Of a stretch of 64,000 nucleotides of DNA, positions 1-21,579 are shown in pieces (within the stretch, counting starts at the first letter, position 1; every line of letters starts with the position of its first letter). Source of the DNA: Yersinia pekkanenii (GTDB lineage: Bacteria; Pseudomonadota; Gammaproteobacteria; Enterobacterales; Enterobacteriaceae); NCBI RefSeq assembly GCF_001152565.1, contig NZ_CQAZ01000013.1, positions 1 through 64,000 on the forward strand, given 5' to 3'. The translations under genes and the position numbers were made by a program. Under the pieces are notes generated by a model that was not told the origin of the DNA, did no database searches, and saw only the letters and a program-made list of their open reading frames with translations.

Positions 1-100
1 CTCCATTATGAGGCAAAAAAGTGTCTACGAAACCCGGGTCTATTCACCCTACGAATAATACTGCTGATGTAATCAGTTTTAAACTACTCATCTAAAAAAT

Positions 101-526
101 TTAGTCTCTAGACAACTCCTCAGCAGCTCCCTGCTCCAGGGCCTCTAAAATAGAGCAATAAGTTGTGGCATGGGTACTTCCACAACAGGCATTACTCAGT
201 CGTTTTAGTGACTCACGCATTCTCTTCAGCTCAGTAATTTTACTTTCCACGTCGTGTAGACGAGAGTCAACAATCGCCTTTGATTCCTGGCATGTATGAT
301 GTTCAGGATCGACGCGGATCGACAGTAACTCAGCGATAGTTTCTAATGTAAACCCGAGCCGTTTCGCATAACGAATAAATCGTAAACGCTGTAAATCCTG
401 TTCGTTATAAAGTCGATAACCGCCTTCGGTACGTTTCCCATGATCCATCATGCCTTGCTTCTCATAATAACGAATAGTATCTGGTGTAACATCGGCAAGT
501 TTAGCAATCTGCCCAATTTTTAACAT
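101..526 (-). CDS. zntR: Zn(II)-responsive MerR-family regulator ZntR
   Basis: This is a 141-residue cytoplasmic MerR-type regulator that in E. coli activates the zinc exporter gene zntA by distorting its promoter when zinc binds. The N-terminal winged helix (about residues 1-70) holds the family motif DTIRYYEK, followed by a dimerisation helix. All zinc ligands of E. coli ZntR are at the same positions: C79, C114, C115, H119 and C124. The length matches the family. The start has an AGAGGA ribosome site overlapping the end of the decayed yhdN. In E. coli zntR also follows rplQ-yhdN, so this is the orthologous locus. zntA is not in the window. Confidence 0.95.
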   Translation of the reverse strand: MLKIGQIAKLADVTPDTIRYYEKQGMMDHGKRTEGGYRLYNEQDLQRLRFIRYAKRLGFTLETIAELLSIRVDPEHHTCQESKAIVDSRLHDVESKITELKRMRESLKRLSNACCGSTHATTYCSILEALEQGAAEELSRD

Positions 527-530
527 TTCG

Positions 531-879
531 TCATTCCTCTTTTGAACGTTTATCTACAGCTTTGTGCTGATACTCTTTATGTGCAAAGTCAGTACTAAAC
601 CTTGTTTGTTGTAATCTCAGCACCAATAAAAGCCAAGATCTATACACATTCGGTAGTTATCATCCAATGACAATCATTCAGTAATAGTAAGTGCTTCCTG
701 ATGATCTTCCAATTCAGGGGACAAGATACATATTTTAGTCACCTTTACTCGATTCTCAAATCAAGAGAGACAGAGGTGTCATAATCTAGTTCTAATGGTT
801 TACCATTTCCTGGCAAATTATCGAGTGTCCCTTTTATTGGACATCAATAATGTATTTTTAGCCTATTAATTAATCCCAA
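531..879 (-). pseudogene. yhdN: decayed yhdN homologue (DUF1992), several frameshifts and stops
   Basis: No intact gene lies between rplQ and zntR, but the minus strand keeps three blocks that align in order with YhdN. The first, near 775-825, reads TLDNLPGNGKPLELD, matching the FDNLAGSGEPLILD region. The second, near 693-720, reads LSPELEDHQEAL, matching LPPELEQRREAI. The third, near 531-625, contains LRLQQTRFSTDF, matching LKLRQAGLSTDF, and runs to a stop at 531. The blocks lie in different frames and are separated by stop codons. The order rplQ-yhdN-zntR is that of E. coli, which supports decay in place. The upstream boundary, near 879 at a TTG where ATG is expected, is approximate. The comparison is to YhdN as I remember it. 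Confidence 0.8.
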
Positions 880-1003
880 ATTGTTCCTAAGAGATCAAAT
901 CCTACAAATCGAAAGATGGCTAAGATGAAAGGATTAGTAGCCAAATAATAAGAAGTGATTGGCAAGATACGAAGGGGATAAACATAGATCACTAAATTAT
1001 GGA

Positions 1004-1037
1004 CGTAAAAAAACCGGGCAAGCCCGGTTTTTTTACG
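1004..1037 (-). terminator. alpha operon terminator (bidirectional hairpin)
   Basis: A perfect inverted repeat has 16-base arms around a 2-base centre, with a GC core (CCGGGC/GCCCGG) flanked by seven A and seven T. It lies 10 bases past the rplQ stop. The symmetric A and T tracts mean it could also stop transcription arriving from the other side. Confidence 0.9.
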
Positions 1038-1047
1038 CGTTTACAGA

Positions 1048-1461
<414 letters not shown>

Positions 1462-1477
1462 TTAACCTGTGATCCGG

Positions 1478-2467
1478 TTACTCGTCAGCAATGCTAGCTG
1501 GTGGCCAATTTTCTAGGCGCATGCCTAAAGAAAGACCACGTGAAGCAAGCACGTCTTTAATCTCAGTAAGAGATTTTTTACCCAGGTTCGGCGTTTTCAG
1601 CAACTCAACCTCGGTACGCTGTACCAGATCACCGATGTAGTGGATAGCTTCTGCCTTGAGGCAGTTAGCAGAGCGGACAGTCAATTCCAGATCGTCAACA
1701 GGGCGCAGCAGGATCGGATCGAACTCTGGCTTCTCTTCTTTAACTTCCGGCTGACGTACATCACGTAAGTCAACGAAAGCTTCAAGCTGTTCAGCCAAGA
1801 TAGTTGCCGCACGGCGGATCGCCTCTTCAGGATCGATCGTACCATTAGTTTCCATCTCGATAACCAACTTGTCCAGGTCGGTACGCTGTTCTACACGCGC
1901 TGCTTCAACATTGTAGGCAATTCGCTCTACAGGGCTATAGCATGCATCTACTAACAGACGACCAATCGGGCGCTCATCTTCTTCCGAATGAATTCGGGCA
2001 GAAGCCGGCACATAACCACGACCACGTTGAACTTTGATACGCATACTAATAGATGCGTTCTCATCGGTCAGGTGGCAGATAACGTGCTGCGGCTTGACGA
2101 TTTCGACATCACCATCATGGGTGATATCGGCTGCAGTCACAGGGCCAATGCCAGATTTATTCAGGGTAAGAATAACTTCATCTTTGCCCTGAACTCTCAC
2201 CGCCAGCCCTTTCAGGTTGAGCAGGATCTCCAGGATATCTTCCTGTACGCCTTCTTTGGTGCTGTACTCATGTAGTACACCATCAATCTCAACCTCGGTC
2301 ACAGCGCAACCCGGCATAGATGAAAGCAGAATACGGCGCAGTGCGTTGCCGAGAGTATGGCCAAAGCCACGCTCTAACGGCTCAAGGGTCACCTTGGCAT
2401 GCGTCGAACTGACTTGCTCGATATCTACCAGGCGCGGTTTTAGAAACTCTGTCACAGAACCCTGCAT
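1478..2467 (-). CDS. rpoA: RNA polymerase alpha subunit
   Basis: This 329-residue alpha subunit dimerises to nucleate assembly of core RNA polymerase. The N-terminal domain (about 1-235) carries the assembly surface. After a flexible acidic linker, the C-terminal domain (about 249-329) has the TVRSANCL segment holding the arginine that contacts UP-element DNA and activators such as CRP, itself encoded in this window. The C-terminal region looks identical to E. coli as remembered. It is the fourth gene of the alpha operon, between rpsD and rplQ. Confidence 0.98.
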
Positions 2468-2492
2468 TGTGTCCTCTCTTTGGTACTAAGCT

Positions 2493-3116
<624 letters not shown>

Positions 3117-3143
3117 CTATCTCCAACAAACCTAAAAGCAGCG

Positions 3144-3536
<393 letters not shown>

Positions 3537-3549
3537 TCAATCACCCCGA

Positions 3550-3906
3550 TTATTTCTTGATCGGTTTACGCGGACCCTTACGGGTACGTGCGTTGGTCTT
3601 AGTACGCTGACCGCGAACTGGTAGACCACGACGATGACGCAAACCACGATAAGTCCCAAGGTCCATCAGACGCTTGATGCTCAGGGTCACCTCACGACGC
3701 AGATCACCTTCTACAACGTACTTGGCAACTTCGTCACGCAGCTTCTCGATTTGCTCTTCAGACAGCTCACTGATCTTAACATTTTCAGCAATACCCGTTG
3801 CGACACATATAGCCTGTGAACGCGTTTTGCCGATGCCGAAGATCGCTGTTAAAGCGATAACGGTATGTTTCTGATCAGGAATGTTAATGCCTGCTATACG
3901 GGCCAC
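3550..3906 (-). CDS. rpsM: 30S ribosomal protein S13 (GTG start)
   Basis: This 118-residue head protein of the small subunit forms bridges to the large subunit and has a basic C-terminal tail reaching the P site. It begins [13 protein letters not shown]. The start codon is GTG, preceded by AGGAG; E. coli rpsM also starts with GTG, and the S4-binding pseudoknot covers this start. It is the first gene of the alpha operon, so repression by S4 here would control rpsK, rpsD and rplQ as well. Confidence 0.98.
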   Translation of the reverse strand: MARIAGINIPDQKHTVIALTAIFGIGKTRSQAICVATGIAENVKISELSEEQIEKLRDEVAKYVVEGDLRREVTLSIKRLMDLGTYRGLRHRRGLPVRGQRTKTNARTRKGPRKPIKK

Positions 3907-3983
3907 TATGCACTCCTACTATTTTATACAGCAATACCATTCTGAAAAGCCCGTTTTCAGGATACTCAAATAGTATTGCAGTC
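3890..3983 (-). promoter_or_regulatory. alpha operon leader: S4-binding pseudoknot (Alpha_RBS type)
   Basis: The mRNA leader before the rpsM GTG folds into an outer stem (3931-3937 with 3973-3979, GCAATAC/GTATTGC) enclosing a perfect inner hairpin (3942-3948 with 3954-3960, CTGAAAA/TTTTCAG). The sequence is very close to the E. coli alpha leader as I remember it. There S4 binds a nested pseudoknot including the start codon and traps the ribosome. Confidence 0.85.
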
Positions 3984-3998
3984 ACATACAAAAGATTG

Positions 3999-4017
3999 GC
4001 TGGCTAATCTAGCCAGC
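3999..4017 (-). terminator. hairpin between spc and alpha operons
   Basis: A perfect 8-bp stem (GCTGGCTA/TAGCCAGC) with a 3-base loop lies 37 bases past the rpmJ stop. On the minus strand only a weak T tract (CTTTTG) follows. It probably attenuates partly, since the alpha operon is also read through from spc in E. coli. Confidence 0.55.
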
Positions 4018-4053
4018 TCAACCCAACTTTGCAAGAAAAATATGCAAGATAAA

Positions 4054-4188
<135 letters not shown>

Positions 4189-4203
4189 CTAAAACATTCC
4201 TGA

Positions 4204-5535
4204 TTAGCGGTTATAACCTTTCAGGTTTGCTTTCTTCAATGCAGACTCGTATTGACTAGACATCATCAGAGTTTGCACTTGAGCCATAAAGTCCATGATG
4301 ACCACCACTACAATAAGTAGGGAGGTACCACCAAAGTAAAATGGTACTTTCATCGCGTCACGCATGAACTCCGGGATCAGGCAGATGAAAGTAATATACA
4401 TCGCACCAATTAAGGTTAGACGCGTCATTACTTTATCGATGTACTTCGCCGTTTGCTCTCCCGGACGAATTCCTGGCACGAATGCACCGGACTTCTTCAG
4501 GTTATCTGCTGTTTCACGCGGGTTGAACACTAACGCCGTGTAGAAGAAACAGAAGAAGATGATTGCAGACGCATAGAGTAACACATAAAGCGGTTGTCCC
4601 GGCTGCAAATACATCGAAATAGTCGTCAGCCAGTTCCAACCTGTCCCGCCCCCAAACCATGATGCAATCGTAGCTGGGAACAGAATTATGCTGGAAGCGA
4701 AGATTGCTGGGATAACCCCTGCCATATTCACTTTCAACGGTAAGTGTGTGCTCTGTGCCGCATAAACACGACGACCTTGTTGACGTTTAGCATAGTTAAC
4801 GACAATACGACGCTGACCACGTTCAATGAAAACAACGAAGAAGGTTACTGCAAACACTAATGCTGCAACCAACAGCAACAGGAGGAAGTGCAGTTCGCCT
4901 TGCCGAGCTTGCTCGATGGTATGGGCTATTGCAGGTGGAAGACCGGCAACAATACCAGCAAAGATTATGATTGAAATACCGTTACCGATACCACGCTCAG
5001 TAATCTGTTCACCAAGCCACATCAGGAACATCGTCCCTGTGACCAAGCTAACAACAGCGGTAAAGTAGAAAGCAAAGCCTGGATTGATTACCAGACCTTG
5101 CATCCCAGGCATATTCGGCAAACCGGTAGCAATACCGATCGACTGGAATATAGCCAATACCAACGTGCCATAGCGGGTATACTGACTAATCTTACGACGG
5201 CCAGCTTCCCCTTCTTTCTTTATTTCTGCCAACGCTGGATGAACCACCGTTAGCAATTGGATAATAATGGATGCCGAAATATATGGCATGATACCCAAGG
5301 CAAAGATAGAAGCACGACTGAGAGCACCACCAGAGAACATGTTAAACATTTCAATGATGGTCCCTCTCTGCTGCTCGAGCAATTTAGCAAGCACAGTGGC
5401 ATCGATACCAGGAATCGGAATAAAAGAGCCGATACGGAAAACAATAAGCGCACCGATAACAAACAAAAGTCTGCGCTTCAGTTCGCCTAATCCGCCTTTA
5501 GCACTTTGAAAATCTAATCCTGGTTGCTTAGCCAT
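4204..5535 (-). CDS. secY: Sec translocon channel subunit SecY
   Basis: This 443-residue inner-membrane protein with ten hydrophobic segments forms the SecYEG channel for export and membrane insertion of proteins. Conserved features include the cytosolic loops with QGRR and the [14 protein letters not shown] stretch that contacts SecA and ribosomes. The length equals that of E. coli. It lies in the spc operon 7 bases after rplO, so its expression is tied to ribosome synthesis. Confidence 0.98.
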   Translation of the reverse strand: MAKQPGLDFQSAKGGLGELKRRLLFVIGALIVFRIGSFIPIPGIDATVLAKLLEQQRGTIIEMFNMFSGGALSRASIFALGIMPYISASIIIQLLTVVHPALAEIKKEGEAGRRKISQYTRYGTLVLAIFQSIGIATGLPNMPGMQGLVINPGFAFYFTAVVSLVTGTMFLMWLGEQITERGIGNGISIIIFAGIVAGLPPAIAHTIEQARQGELHFLLLLLVAALVFAVTFFVVFIERGQRRIVVNYAKRQQGRRVYAAQSTHLPLKVNMAGVIPAIFASSIILFPATIASWFGGGTGWNWLTTISMYLQPGQPLYVLLYASAIIFFCFFYTALVFNPRETADNLKKSGAFVPGIRPGEQTAKYIDKVMTRLTLIGAMYITFICLIPEFMRDAMKVPFYFGGTSLLIVVVVIMDFMAQVQTLMMSSQYESALKKANLKGYNR

Positions 5536-5542
5536 CTGCTAC

Positions 5543-5977
5543 TTATTCCTCAATTTTACCGCCAGCAGCTTCGATAGCAGCACGAGCGCCTTTGGTGACA
5601 CGCAGACCACGAAGAGTTACCGCACGAGTGATTTCGCCTGAAAGCATAACTTTCGCGAACTCAATCTGGATACCAACAACGTTAGCGGCTTTCAGCGTGT
5701 TCAGGTCGATTACGTCGCCTTCCACTAAAGCCAGTTCAGACAGACGAACTTCTGCCGTGATCATAGCTTTGCGAGAGGTGAAGCCGAATTTCGGCAAACG
5801 ACGATATAAAGGCATCTGACCACCTTCAAAACCACGACGTACGCCACCACCAGAACGTGAGTTCTGACCTTTGTGACCACGACCAGCAGTTTTACCCAGG
5901 CCAGAACCGATACCACGACCTACACGCTTCGGCGCATGCTTGGCACCTTCAGCCGGAGACAGAGTATTTAAACGCAT
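5543..5977 (-). CDS. rplO: 50S ribosomal protein L15
   Basis: This 144-residue protein has a glycine- and arginine-rich N-terminal extension ([19 protein letters not shown]) that threads through 23S rRNA, followed by a globular domain. It is a late assembly protein of the large subunit. It lies 3 bases after rpmD and just before secY in the spc operon. Confidence 0.97.
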   Translation of the reverse strand: MRLNTLSPAEGAKHAPKRVGRGIGSGLGKTAGRGHKGQNSRSGGGVRRGFEGGQMPLYRRLPKFGFTSRKAMITAEVRLSELALVEGDVIDLNTLKAANVVGIQIEFAKVMLSGEITRAVTLRGLRVTKGARAAIEAAGGKIEE

Positions 5978-5980
5978 CTG

Positions 5981-6160
5981 TTACTCCTCAACTTTAACCA
6001 TGTAGGAAACCAAGTTGACCATACCACGCACAGCAGGAGTATCCTCACGCTCTACAGTATGACCAATACGACGCAGACCTAAACCGATCAGAGTTGCCTT
6101 ATGTTTTGGCAAACGACCGATACTGCTTTTTGTTTGAGTTACTTTAATAGTCTTTGCCAT
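5981..6160 (-). CDS. rpmD: 50S ribosomal protein L30
   Basis: Translated by hand, this gene gives 59 residues, beginning [20 protein letters not shown] and ending [10 protein letters not shown], the usual length. The sequence fits L30, a small large-subunit protein. It fills the gap between rpsE (2 bases upstream) and rplO (3 bases downstream), the standard spc operon position. Confidence 0.97.
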
Positions 6161-6162
6161 GG

Positions 6163-6675
<513 letters not shown>

Positions 6676-6680
6676 CTACC

Positions 6681-7043
<363 letters not shown>

Positions 7044-7577
7044 TTACTTCTTCTTAGCCTCTTTGGTACGCACGACTTCGTCGGCGTAACGGACACCCTT
7101 GCCTTTATAAGGCTCAGGACGACGGTAGGCACGCAAATCTGCTGCAACCTGACCAATCACCTGCTTATCAGCGCCTTTCAGCACGATTTCAGTTTGGGTC
7201 GGGCATTCGGCAGTGATGCCAGCCGGCAATTCATGGTCAACTGGATGAGAGAAGCCTAAGGCTAAATTCACCACGTTGCCTTTAACTGCGGCACGGTAAC
7301 CTACGCCTACCAGTTGAAGCTTCTTAGTGAAGCCTTCGGTAACACCAATGACCATTGCATTAAGCAGTGCACGAGTGGTACCCGCTTGGGCCCAACCGTC
7401 TACAGCACCTTCGCGTGGAGCGAAAGTCAGTGTATTTTCTTCTTGCTTAACTTCAACAGCACTATGGACGGTACGAGTCAGCTCGCCGTTCTTACCCTTA
7501 ATCGAAATAACCTGACCGTTGAGTTTTACCTCTACGCCGGCAGGAATGACGACGGGTGCTTTTGCAACACGAGACAT
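7044..7577 (-). CDS. rplF: 50S ribosomal protein L6
   Basis: This 177-residue protein has two repeated L6 domains (about 1-80 and 85-170). The second holds the signature [14 protein letters not shown] near the C-terminus. It binds 23S rRNA near the factor-binding centre. The spc operon order rpsH-rplF-rplR is kept with short spacers. Confidence 0.98.
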   Translation of the reverse strand: MSRVAKAPVVIPAGVEVKLNGQVISIKGKNGELTRTVHSAVEVKQEENTLTFAPREGAVDGWAQAGTTRALLNAMVIGVTEGFTKKLQLVGVGYRAAVKGNVVNLALGFSHPVDHELPAGITAECPTQTEIVLKGADKQVIGQVAADLRAYRRPEPYKGKGVRYADEVVRTKEAKKK

Positions 7578-7591
7578 TCTTTCCTCCCAAA

Positions 7592-7990
<399 letters not shown>

Positions 7991-8017
7991 TTACTCCCGT
8001 GATTCAATTGGTGACAA

Positions 8018-8323
8018 TTACCAGCTAGCCTTTCTAAGGCCCGGGATTTCACCGCGCATTGCGGTTTCACGGACTTTAATACGGCTCAACCCGAACTTCC
8101 GCAAGAAACCATGCGGACGACCAGTTTGGTTGCAGCGGTTACGCTGACGGGACGGGCTGGAATCACGCGGCAGAGACTGCAGCTTCAGAACAGCATTCCA
8201 ACGATCTTCGTCGGACGAGTTCACACCAGAGATAATAGCTTTTAATTCCTCGCGTTGAGCGCGGTATTTGTTAGCTAGTTTCACGCGAACGACTTCGCGT
8301 GCTTTCATTGATTGCTTAGCCAT
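8018..8323 (-). CDS. rpsN: 30S ribosomal protein S14 (zinc-free form)
   Basis: This 101-residue protein begins [14 protein letters not shown]. The open frame extends further upstream into rplE, but this ATG gives the E. coli length and lies 13 bases after the rplE stop. The protein has no CXXC pairs, so it is the zinc-independent long form of S14. It is a head protein near the decoding site. Confidence 0.97.
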   Translation of the reverse strand: MAKQSMKAREVVRVKLANKYRAQREELKAIISGVNSSDEDRWNAVLKLQSLPRDSSPSRQRNRCNQTGRPHGFLRKFGLSRIKVRETAMRGEIPGLRKASW

Positions 8324-8336
8324 CAGTAACCCTACC

Positions 8337-9599
<1,263 letters not shown>

Positions 9600-9666
9600 C
9601 TAATGTCAACTACTACTTTAGGACCCAGAATAGGTCGTTTAAAAGCCCCATTAATGAGGGCGCAGC

Positions 9667-9695
9667 ATTATAACACTGCTTCCAGATTATGGGTA
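9667..9695 (-). promoter_or_regulatory. Pspc promoter
   Basis: A perfect -10 box TATAAT (9667-9672) lies 17 bases after the weak -35 TACCCA (9690-9695). A GC-rich start region (GCTGCGCCC) follows, typical of promoters under stringent control. Position and sequence agree with E. coli Pspc as remembered, between rpsQ and rplN. Confidence 0.8.
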
Positions 9696-9696
9696 G

Positions 9697-9731
9697 AAAA
9701 AATAAACGGCCCACTTTCTGAGCCGTTTATT
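9697..9731 (-). terminator. S10 operon terminator
   Basis: A perfect 10-bp stem (AATAAACGGC/GCCGTTTATT) with an 11-base loop and a downstream T run lies 20 bases past the rpsQ stop. It overlaps the -35 region of Pspc. Confidence 0.85.
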
Positions 9732-9751
9732 ATGTCGAGTTGGCTACTCTA

Positions 9752-11677
<1,926 letters not shown>

Positions 11678-11682
11678 CTACC

Positions 11683-11964
<282 letters not shown>

Positions 11965-11975
11965 TTATCCTCTAA

Positions 11976-14380
<2,405 letters not shown>

Positions 14381-14400
14381 TCAATCGCTCAATGACCTGA

Positions 14401-14890
<490 letters not shown>

Positions 14891-14895
14891 CGCGC

Positions 14896-14923
14896 ATTAT
14901 ACGTAAATACCAGCAGGAAGCAA
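14896..14923 (-). promoter_or_regulatory. PS10 promoter
   Basis: The -10 box is a perfect TATAAT (14896-14901), and a plausible -35 TTGCTT (14918-14923) lies 16 bases upstream. The start region is GCGCGGGC, a GC-rich discriminator typical of stringently controlled ribosomal promoters. Confidence 0.8.
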
Positions 14924-15013
14924 GCCAGTGTTGAAAATCTATGCGGAAACTTGCCAGATAATTTGAATAAGAAGGAAATAAGAAGGGAAATAGTTATTTT
15001 CCGGGGAACTAAC

Positions 15014-15052
15014 AAGAAAAAAGAGTGAGTCCGATGAGGATTCTCACTCTTT
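15014..15052 (-). terminator. terminator after bfr
   Basis: A 10-bp stem (AAAGAGTGAG/CTCACTCTTT) with a 13-base loop, followed on the minus strand by a run of T, lies 33 bases past the bfr stop. It insulates the S10 promoter from bfd-bfr transcription. Confidence 0.8.
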
Positions 15053-15084
15053 CAGGCTGAATAAAGAAACTATCTTGCGGGGAT

Positions 15085-15558
15085 TTAGTCTTTTGCCAAC
15101 TGAGCCTGCGAGTAGTTCTGTATGCCCAAGCGGGAAATCAGGCTAAGTTCAGTTTCAAGCCAATCAATATGCCCTTCTTCATCAGCCAGGATTTCTTTCA
15201 ATAAATCACGGCTGACATAATCATGGATAGAATCCGCATAGGCAATGCCTTCACGCAGATCCTTCGCCCCTGCTAATTCAAGAGTTAAATCAGATTTCAG
15301 AATTTCCTCTACATCTTCACCAATATTCAACTTACCCAAGTCCTGTAAGTTAGGAATACCTTCGAGGAATAAAATACGTTCTATGTATTTGTCCGCATGC
15401 TTCATTTCGTCTATGGATTCGTGATACTCCTTATCATTAAGGCGCATCAGCCCCCAGTTTTTAAACATTCGGGCATGAAGAAAATATTGATTGATGGCAA
15501 CCAGCTCGTTTCCGAGTAGCTTATTGAGATGTGCAATTATCTTTTTATCGCCTTTCAT
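15085..15558 (-). CDS. bfr: bacterioferritin (heme-binding iron store)
   Basis: This 157-residue ferritin-like subunit forms a 24-mer that oxidises Fe(II) and stores the mineral. All functional residues are seen: ferroxidase ligands E18, E51, H54, E94, E127 and H130, and the heme ligand M52. The frame is open 16 codons further upstream, but the chosen ATG gives the family start [12 protein letters not shown] and the expected length. It lies 78 bases after bfd, which encodes the ferredoxin that releases the stored iron. Confidence 0.97.
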   Translation of the reverse strand: MKGDKKIIAHLNKLLGNELVAINQYFLHARMFKNWGLMRLNDKEYHESIDEMKHADKYIERILFLEGIPNLQDLGKLNIGEDVEEILKSDLTLELAGAKDLREGIAYADSIHDYVSRDLLKEILADEEGHIDWLETELSLISRLGIQNYSQAQLAKD

Positions 15559-15636
15559 AGGTATACCCTCCGCTTCCAGTACACAAAGTGTAGTACCAGA
15601 TGGCAAAGTGTGGGGAAAACTTATCCCTACTAACTA

Positions 15637-15831
15637 TTAGGCAACATCATTCATCTCTGGAATGTTAGCGCGTTCCTCAATCAAGATTTCTCTGGCCTGT
15701 CGAATGCACTTCCCGCAGTCTGTACCAATGGGTACTAATTGGCGCAACTGTTGAATGGTATGTGGATGGTGCTGACGTACAGCTTTACGGATAACTTTGT
15801 CAGATACCGCATTACACAGGCAAACATACAT
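15637..15831 (-). CDS. bfd: bacterioferritin-associated ferredoxin
   Basis: This 64-residue [2Fe-2S] protein donates electrons to the Bfr heme to reduce and release stored iron. The cluster ligands are C4, C6, C39 and C42 (the CLC and CGKC motifs). The start [11 protein letters not shown] matches the family; an ATG four codons upstream is less likely. It lies between tuf and bfr. Iron control is likely, but I could not identify a convincing Fur box. Confidence 0.95.
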   Translation of the reverse strand: MYVCLCNAVSDKVIRKAVRQHHPHTIQQLRQLVPIGTDCGKCIRQAREILIEERANIPEMNDVA

Positions 15832-15913
15832 AAAATGACTCACTTCTTAACCAGTATCCACAGTGTAAATAAGAATGCGAGTTATTTCAATTAAGATTAT
15901 TTTCTTTAGGCAA

Positions 15914-15940
15914 CAAAAAAGGGTGCCGAAGCACCCTTTT
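15914..15940 (-). terminator. str operon terminator after tuf
   Basis: A 10-bp stem (AAAAGGGTGC/GCACCCTTTT) is closed on the minus strand by a stable TTCG tetraloop and followed by a T run. It lies 35 bases past the tuf stop. Confidence 0.92.
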
Positions 15941-15974
15941 ACTTGATCAATAAAGTAATTAATCAATAAAACAA

Positions 15975-17183
<1,209 letters not shown>

Positions 17184-17230
17184 CTACCACTTATGAGAGA
17201 GCACTGGATCATTGTTTTAAACCCGAAAGC

Positions 17231-19339
17231 TTATTTGCCACGGGCTTCGATAACGGCTTTAGCGACGTTACTCGGTGCTTCAGCATACTCCAGGAATTCC
17301 ATGGAGTAAGAAGCACGGCCCTGAGTCTGAGAACGCAGGTCAGTAGCATAACCGAACATTTCAGACAACGGAACCTTGACGCGAACAGTTTTACCGGTAG
17401 CAGTATCTTCCATACCTTCGATGATACCGCGACGGCGGTTAAGGTCGCCCATTACGTCACCCATGTAATCTTCAGGGGTTTCGACTTCAACCTTCATGAT
17501 TGGCTCAAGCAGAACTGGTTTAGCTCGTTTGAAACCTTCTTTGAAGGCGATAGAACCGGCTAATTTAAACGCCAATTCTGAGGAGTCAACATCATGGTAA
17601 GAACCGTAGTGCAGACGGACTTTAACGTCAACAACCGGATAACCAGCCAGAGGACCGGATTTCAGTTGTTCCTGGATACCTTTATCAACAGCCGGGATGA
17701 ATTCTTTAGGAATAGAACCACCAACGATTTCGTTGACAAACTCATACCCAACACCACCCGGTGGCAACGGAGACATGTCGATAACAACATGACCGTACTG
17801 ACCGCGACCGCCTGACTGCTTAGCGTGCTTACCTTCCACGTCCTTAACGGTATCGCGGATAGTCTCACGGTATGCAACTTGAGGTTTACCGACGTTTGCT
17901 TCCACGCTAAATTCGCGGCGCATACGGTCAACCAAGATATCCAAGTGCAACTCACCCATACCTGCGATGATAGTCTGACCAGATTCTTCGTCAGTCCACA
18001 CGCGGAATGATGGATCTTCTTTTGCCAGACGACCCAGAGCCATACCCATTTTTTCTTGGTCGGCTTTGGTTTTTGGTTCAACAGCAACAGAGATTACTGG
18101 CTCTGGGAACTCCATACGTTCCAAGATGATCGGATTAGCTGGGTCACATAAAGTGTCACCCGTCGTCACATCTTTCAGACCGATCGCTGCTGCGATGTCG
18201 CCAGCATAAACTTCTTTGATCTCTTCACGTTTGTTTGCGTGCATCTGTACGATACGGCCCAAACGCTCGCGCTGTGAACGTACTGAGTTCAACACAGTGT
18301 CACCGGAGTTAACAATACCAGAGTACACACGGAAGAACGTCAGGTTACCCACAAACGGGTCGGTAGCAATTTTGAATGCCAACGCAGAGAACGGCTCTTT
18401 GTCGTCTGAATGACGAATAGCCGGAGTATCTTTACCATCGTCCAAAATACCGTTGATTGCTTCAACGTCAGTTGGTGCTGGCAGATAGTCGATAACTGCA
18501 TCGAGCATTGCCTGTACGCCTTTGTTTTTAAACGCAGAACCACAGGTAACCAAGATGATTTCGTTGCGCAGAACACGTTGACGCAGAGCTTTCTTGATTT
18601 CTACTTCGGTCAGCTCTTCGCCGCCCAAGTATTTATCCATCAGCTCATCTGACGCTTCTGCCGCAGATTCAACCAGATTCTGGTGCCATTCAGCAGCCAG
18701 TTCAGCCATATCCGCAGGGATTTCTTCGTATTCGAAGGTCACGCCCAGATCAGCTTCGTTCCAATTGATCGCTTTCATTTTCACCAGGTCAATAACACCG
18801 GTGAATTTCTCTTCCGCGCCGATTGCCAGTTGCAATGGAACTGGATTCGCGCCCAGACGAGATTTAATCTGACCAACAACTTTCAGGAAGTTAGCACCCA
18901 TGCGGTCCATTTTGTTAACGAATGCAATGCGTGGAACTTTATATTTGTTCGCCTGACGCCATACGGTCTCAGACTGTGGCTGAACACCACCAACTGCACA
19001 GTAAACCATTACCGCGCCGTCAAGAACACGCATGGAACGTTCTACTTCGATGGTGAAGTCAACGTGCCCAGGGGTGTCAATGATATTGACGTGATGTGGT
19101 TCGTACTGTTTAGCCATACCAGACCAAAAGCAGGTAGTAGCCGCAGAAGTAATGGTAATACCACGTTCCTGCTCCTGTTCCATCCAGTCCATAGTGGCTG
19201 CGCCGTTATGAACTTCACCGATCTTATGGTTTACACCGGTGTAAAACAGGATACGTTCGGTAGTGGTTGTCTTACCGGCGTCGATGTGAGCGCTGATACC
19301 GATATTACGATAGCGCTCAATGGGTGTTTTACGAGCCAT
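17231..19339 (-). CDS. fusA: elongation factor G
   Basis: This 702-residue translocase GTPase has the P-loop [12 protein letters not shown] (about 17-28), DTPGHVDF and NKMDRMGAN motifs, then domains II to V. It moves tRNA-mRNA through the ribosome and, with RRF, recycles it. It is two residues shorter than my memory of the E. coli protein. It lies in the str operon between rpsG and tuf. Confidence 0.98.
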   Translation of the reverse strand: MARKTPIERYRNIGISAHIDAGKTTTTERILFYTGVNHKIGEVHNGAATMDWMEQEQERGITITSAATTCFWSGMAKQYEPHHVNIIDTPGHVDFTIEVERSMRVLDGAVMVYCAVGGVQPQSETVWRQANKYKVPRIAFVNKMDRMGANFLKVVGQIKSRLGANPVPLQLAIGAEEKFTGVIDLVKMKAINWNEADLGVTFEYEEIPADMAELAAEWHQNLVESAAEASDELMDKYLGGEELTEVEIKKALRQRVLRNEIILVTCGSAFKNKGVQAMLDAVIDYLPAPTDVEAINGILDDGKDTPAIRHSDDKEPFSALAFKIATDPFVGNLTFFRVYSGIVNSGDTVLNSVRSQRERLGRIVQMHANKREEIKEVYAGDIAAAIGLKDVTTGDTLCDPANPIILERMEFPEPVISVAVEPKTKADQEKMGMALGRLAKEDPSFRVWTDEESGQTIIAGMGELHLDILVDRMRREFSVEANVGKPQVAYRETIRDTVKDVEGKHAKQSGGRGQYGHVVIDMSPLPPGGVGYEFVNEIVGGSIPKEFIPAVDKGIQEQLKSGPLAGYPVVDVKVRLHYGSYHDVDSSELAFKLAGSIAFKEGFKRAKPVLLEPIMKVEVETPEDYMGDVMGDLNRRRGIIEGMEDTATGKTVRVKVPLSEMFGYATDLRSQTQGRASYSMEFLEYAEAPSNVAKAVIEARGK

Positions 19340-19433
19340 TTGATTCCTCTATTCCTAGGGCGTTCATTCGGTTAACCCATGCGGGTTGGCTTATTAAAGC
19401 GCCCGCATGGTTAGCATGACTACTGCGTGGTGA

Positions 19434-20489
<1,056 letters not shown>

Positions 20490-20511
20490 GAAATATACAG
20501 CATTGACTGCA

Positions 20512-20799
20512 TTACCACGCCAGTTGTTGCTGATGTTTTAGGGTCAAATCCACGAAGTGAGTATAACCGATTAGCGTGGCGCTGTCCGAAATTTGACCAG
20601 CCAAGCCGCGTGCAATAACATCATTTTCTAATACAAATAACGAGGTAGGGTTATTTAACAACAGCTTAAGACTTTCACTGTTTTTCAATACCGCCATTAC
20701 GCCGTCTTGCAAAAAAAGAATATCATCTTCGGATGTCGCTAATCTCAGCAACGCAGATAAATCGCAGTGATAGGGAGAATGACTGACGGTATACAGCAT
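20512..20799 (-). CDS. tusB: sulfur relay protein TusB
   Basis: This 95-residue DsrH-family subunit of the TusBCD hexamer accepts persulfide sulfur from TusA and passes it, through TusE, to MnmA for 2-thiouridine at tRNA position 34. It begins [14 protein letters not shown]. It is the last of the yheO-tusD-tusC-tusB cluster, immediately upstream of the str promoter, the E. coli arrangement. Confidence 0.93.
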   Translation of the reverse strand: MLYTVSHSPYHCDLSALLRLATSEDDILFLQDGVMAVLKNSESLKLLLNNPTSLFVLENDVIARGLAGQISDSATLIGYTHFVDLTLKHQQQLAW

Positions 20800-20818
20800 T
20801 ATGGCTACCCAAACCTCA

Positions 20819-21184
20819 TTAAAAAGTCAGCACGACATCATAAGTTGCCAATTGGCGGCGTAGATTTACCGGAGATAGCACCGCTACATCAAGTACCCAA
20901 TCCGTCACGTCACTCAATCCACGCTGCTGTAATGAAGCTTCGCAGATATAGCAACTTTCGACATCGTACAACGGTAAGACACCAAAAGTAGCAATATAGT
21001 TTCGGGCAAGAATTATTTCCGGTTGTTGCTGAGGTAATAGCTGCAAAACACCATCTGACAGAAAGAATACGCCTAAATCTTCGCTTAATGCCGATGTAGC
21101 CAGTAAGGCATCCAACCCTTCCCGCCCCGCCGAATTGCCGTGCGGACCTTGGGTAAAAACAAAAGCGACACGGTTCATTGTCAT
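20819..21184 (-). CDS. tusC: sulfur relay protein TusC
   Basis: This 121-residue DsrF-family subunit of TusBCD has the family segment [26 protein letters not shown]. Its ATG overlaps the tusD stop (TAATG), which suggests coupling; a second ATG two codons later (21178) is the alternative start and matches the E. coli N-terminus. It lies 19 bases before tusB. Confidence 0.94.
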   Translation of the reverse strand: MTMNRVAFVFTQGPHGNSAGREGLDALLATSALSEDLGVFFLSDGVLQLLPQQQPEIILARNYIATFGVLPLYDVESCYICEASLQQRGLSDVTDWVLDVAVLSPVNLRRQLATYDVVLTF

Positions 21185-21579
21185 TAAAATTGCACCATGC
21201 GGTCACACGTCAATGCGGCTTCGGCCAGCGCTCCCAACCCACTCAAGGTAAAACCGGGTTGTAAATTTGCCGCGGCCAAATTGAGCTGTTGCGCTTCGTG
21301 TTGGTCGATAACGCCACGGCGCAATGCTGCCGCCACACAAACATTCAACATAACCTTATGTTCAGTCGCTAATTGTTGCCACGCCCGTACCAAATCAAAT
21401 TCATCATTCGCTGGAGCGGTTAATTGATTGGCATTCAGTACACCTTCACGGTAGAAGAAGACACTGACTAAATTATGACCTGAATTTACAAGGGCTTGGG
21501 CGAATTGATAAGCACTGCTGGCCTGCTGTGTGCCATAAGCAGGCCCGGTGACCATCAGGCAATATTTCATCCCAGACAT
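21184..21579 (-). CDS. tusD: sulfurtransferase TusD
   Basis: This 131-residue DsrE-family subunit carries the persulfide-forming cysteine of the complex, C81 here in [11 protein letters not shown], equivalent to C78 of E. coli. It contains [20 protein letters not shown]. The ATG overlaps the yheO stop (TAATG); an ATG three codons later would give the E. coli N-terminus. Confidence 0.95.
   Translation of the reverse strand: MSGMKYCLMVTGPAYGTQQASSAYQFAQALVNSGHNLVSVFFYREGVLNANQLTAPANDEFDLVRAWQQLATEHKVMLNVCVAAALRRGVIDQHEAQQLNLAAANLQPGFTLSGLGALAEAALTCDRMVQF

Noticed and set aside
1-100. Possible arfA sequence next to zntR
   Set aside because: In E. coli arfA lies beyond zntR, but no ArfA-like translation was found in these bases.
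15860-15905. AT-rich stretch upstream of bfd that looks like a Fur box
   Set aside because: Only about half of the 19-bp consensus positions match, no better than expected in AT-rich DNA.
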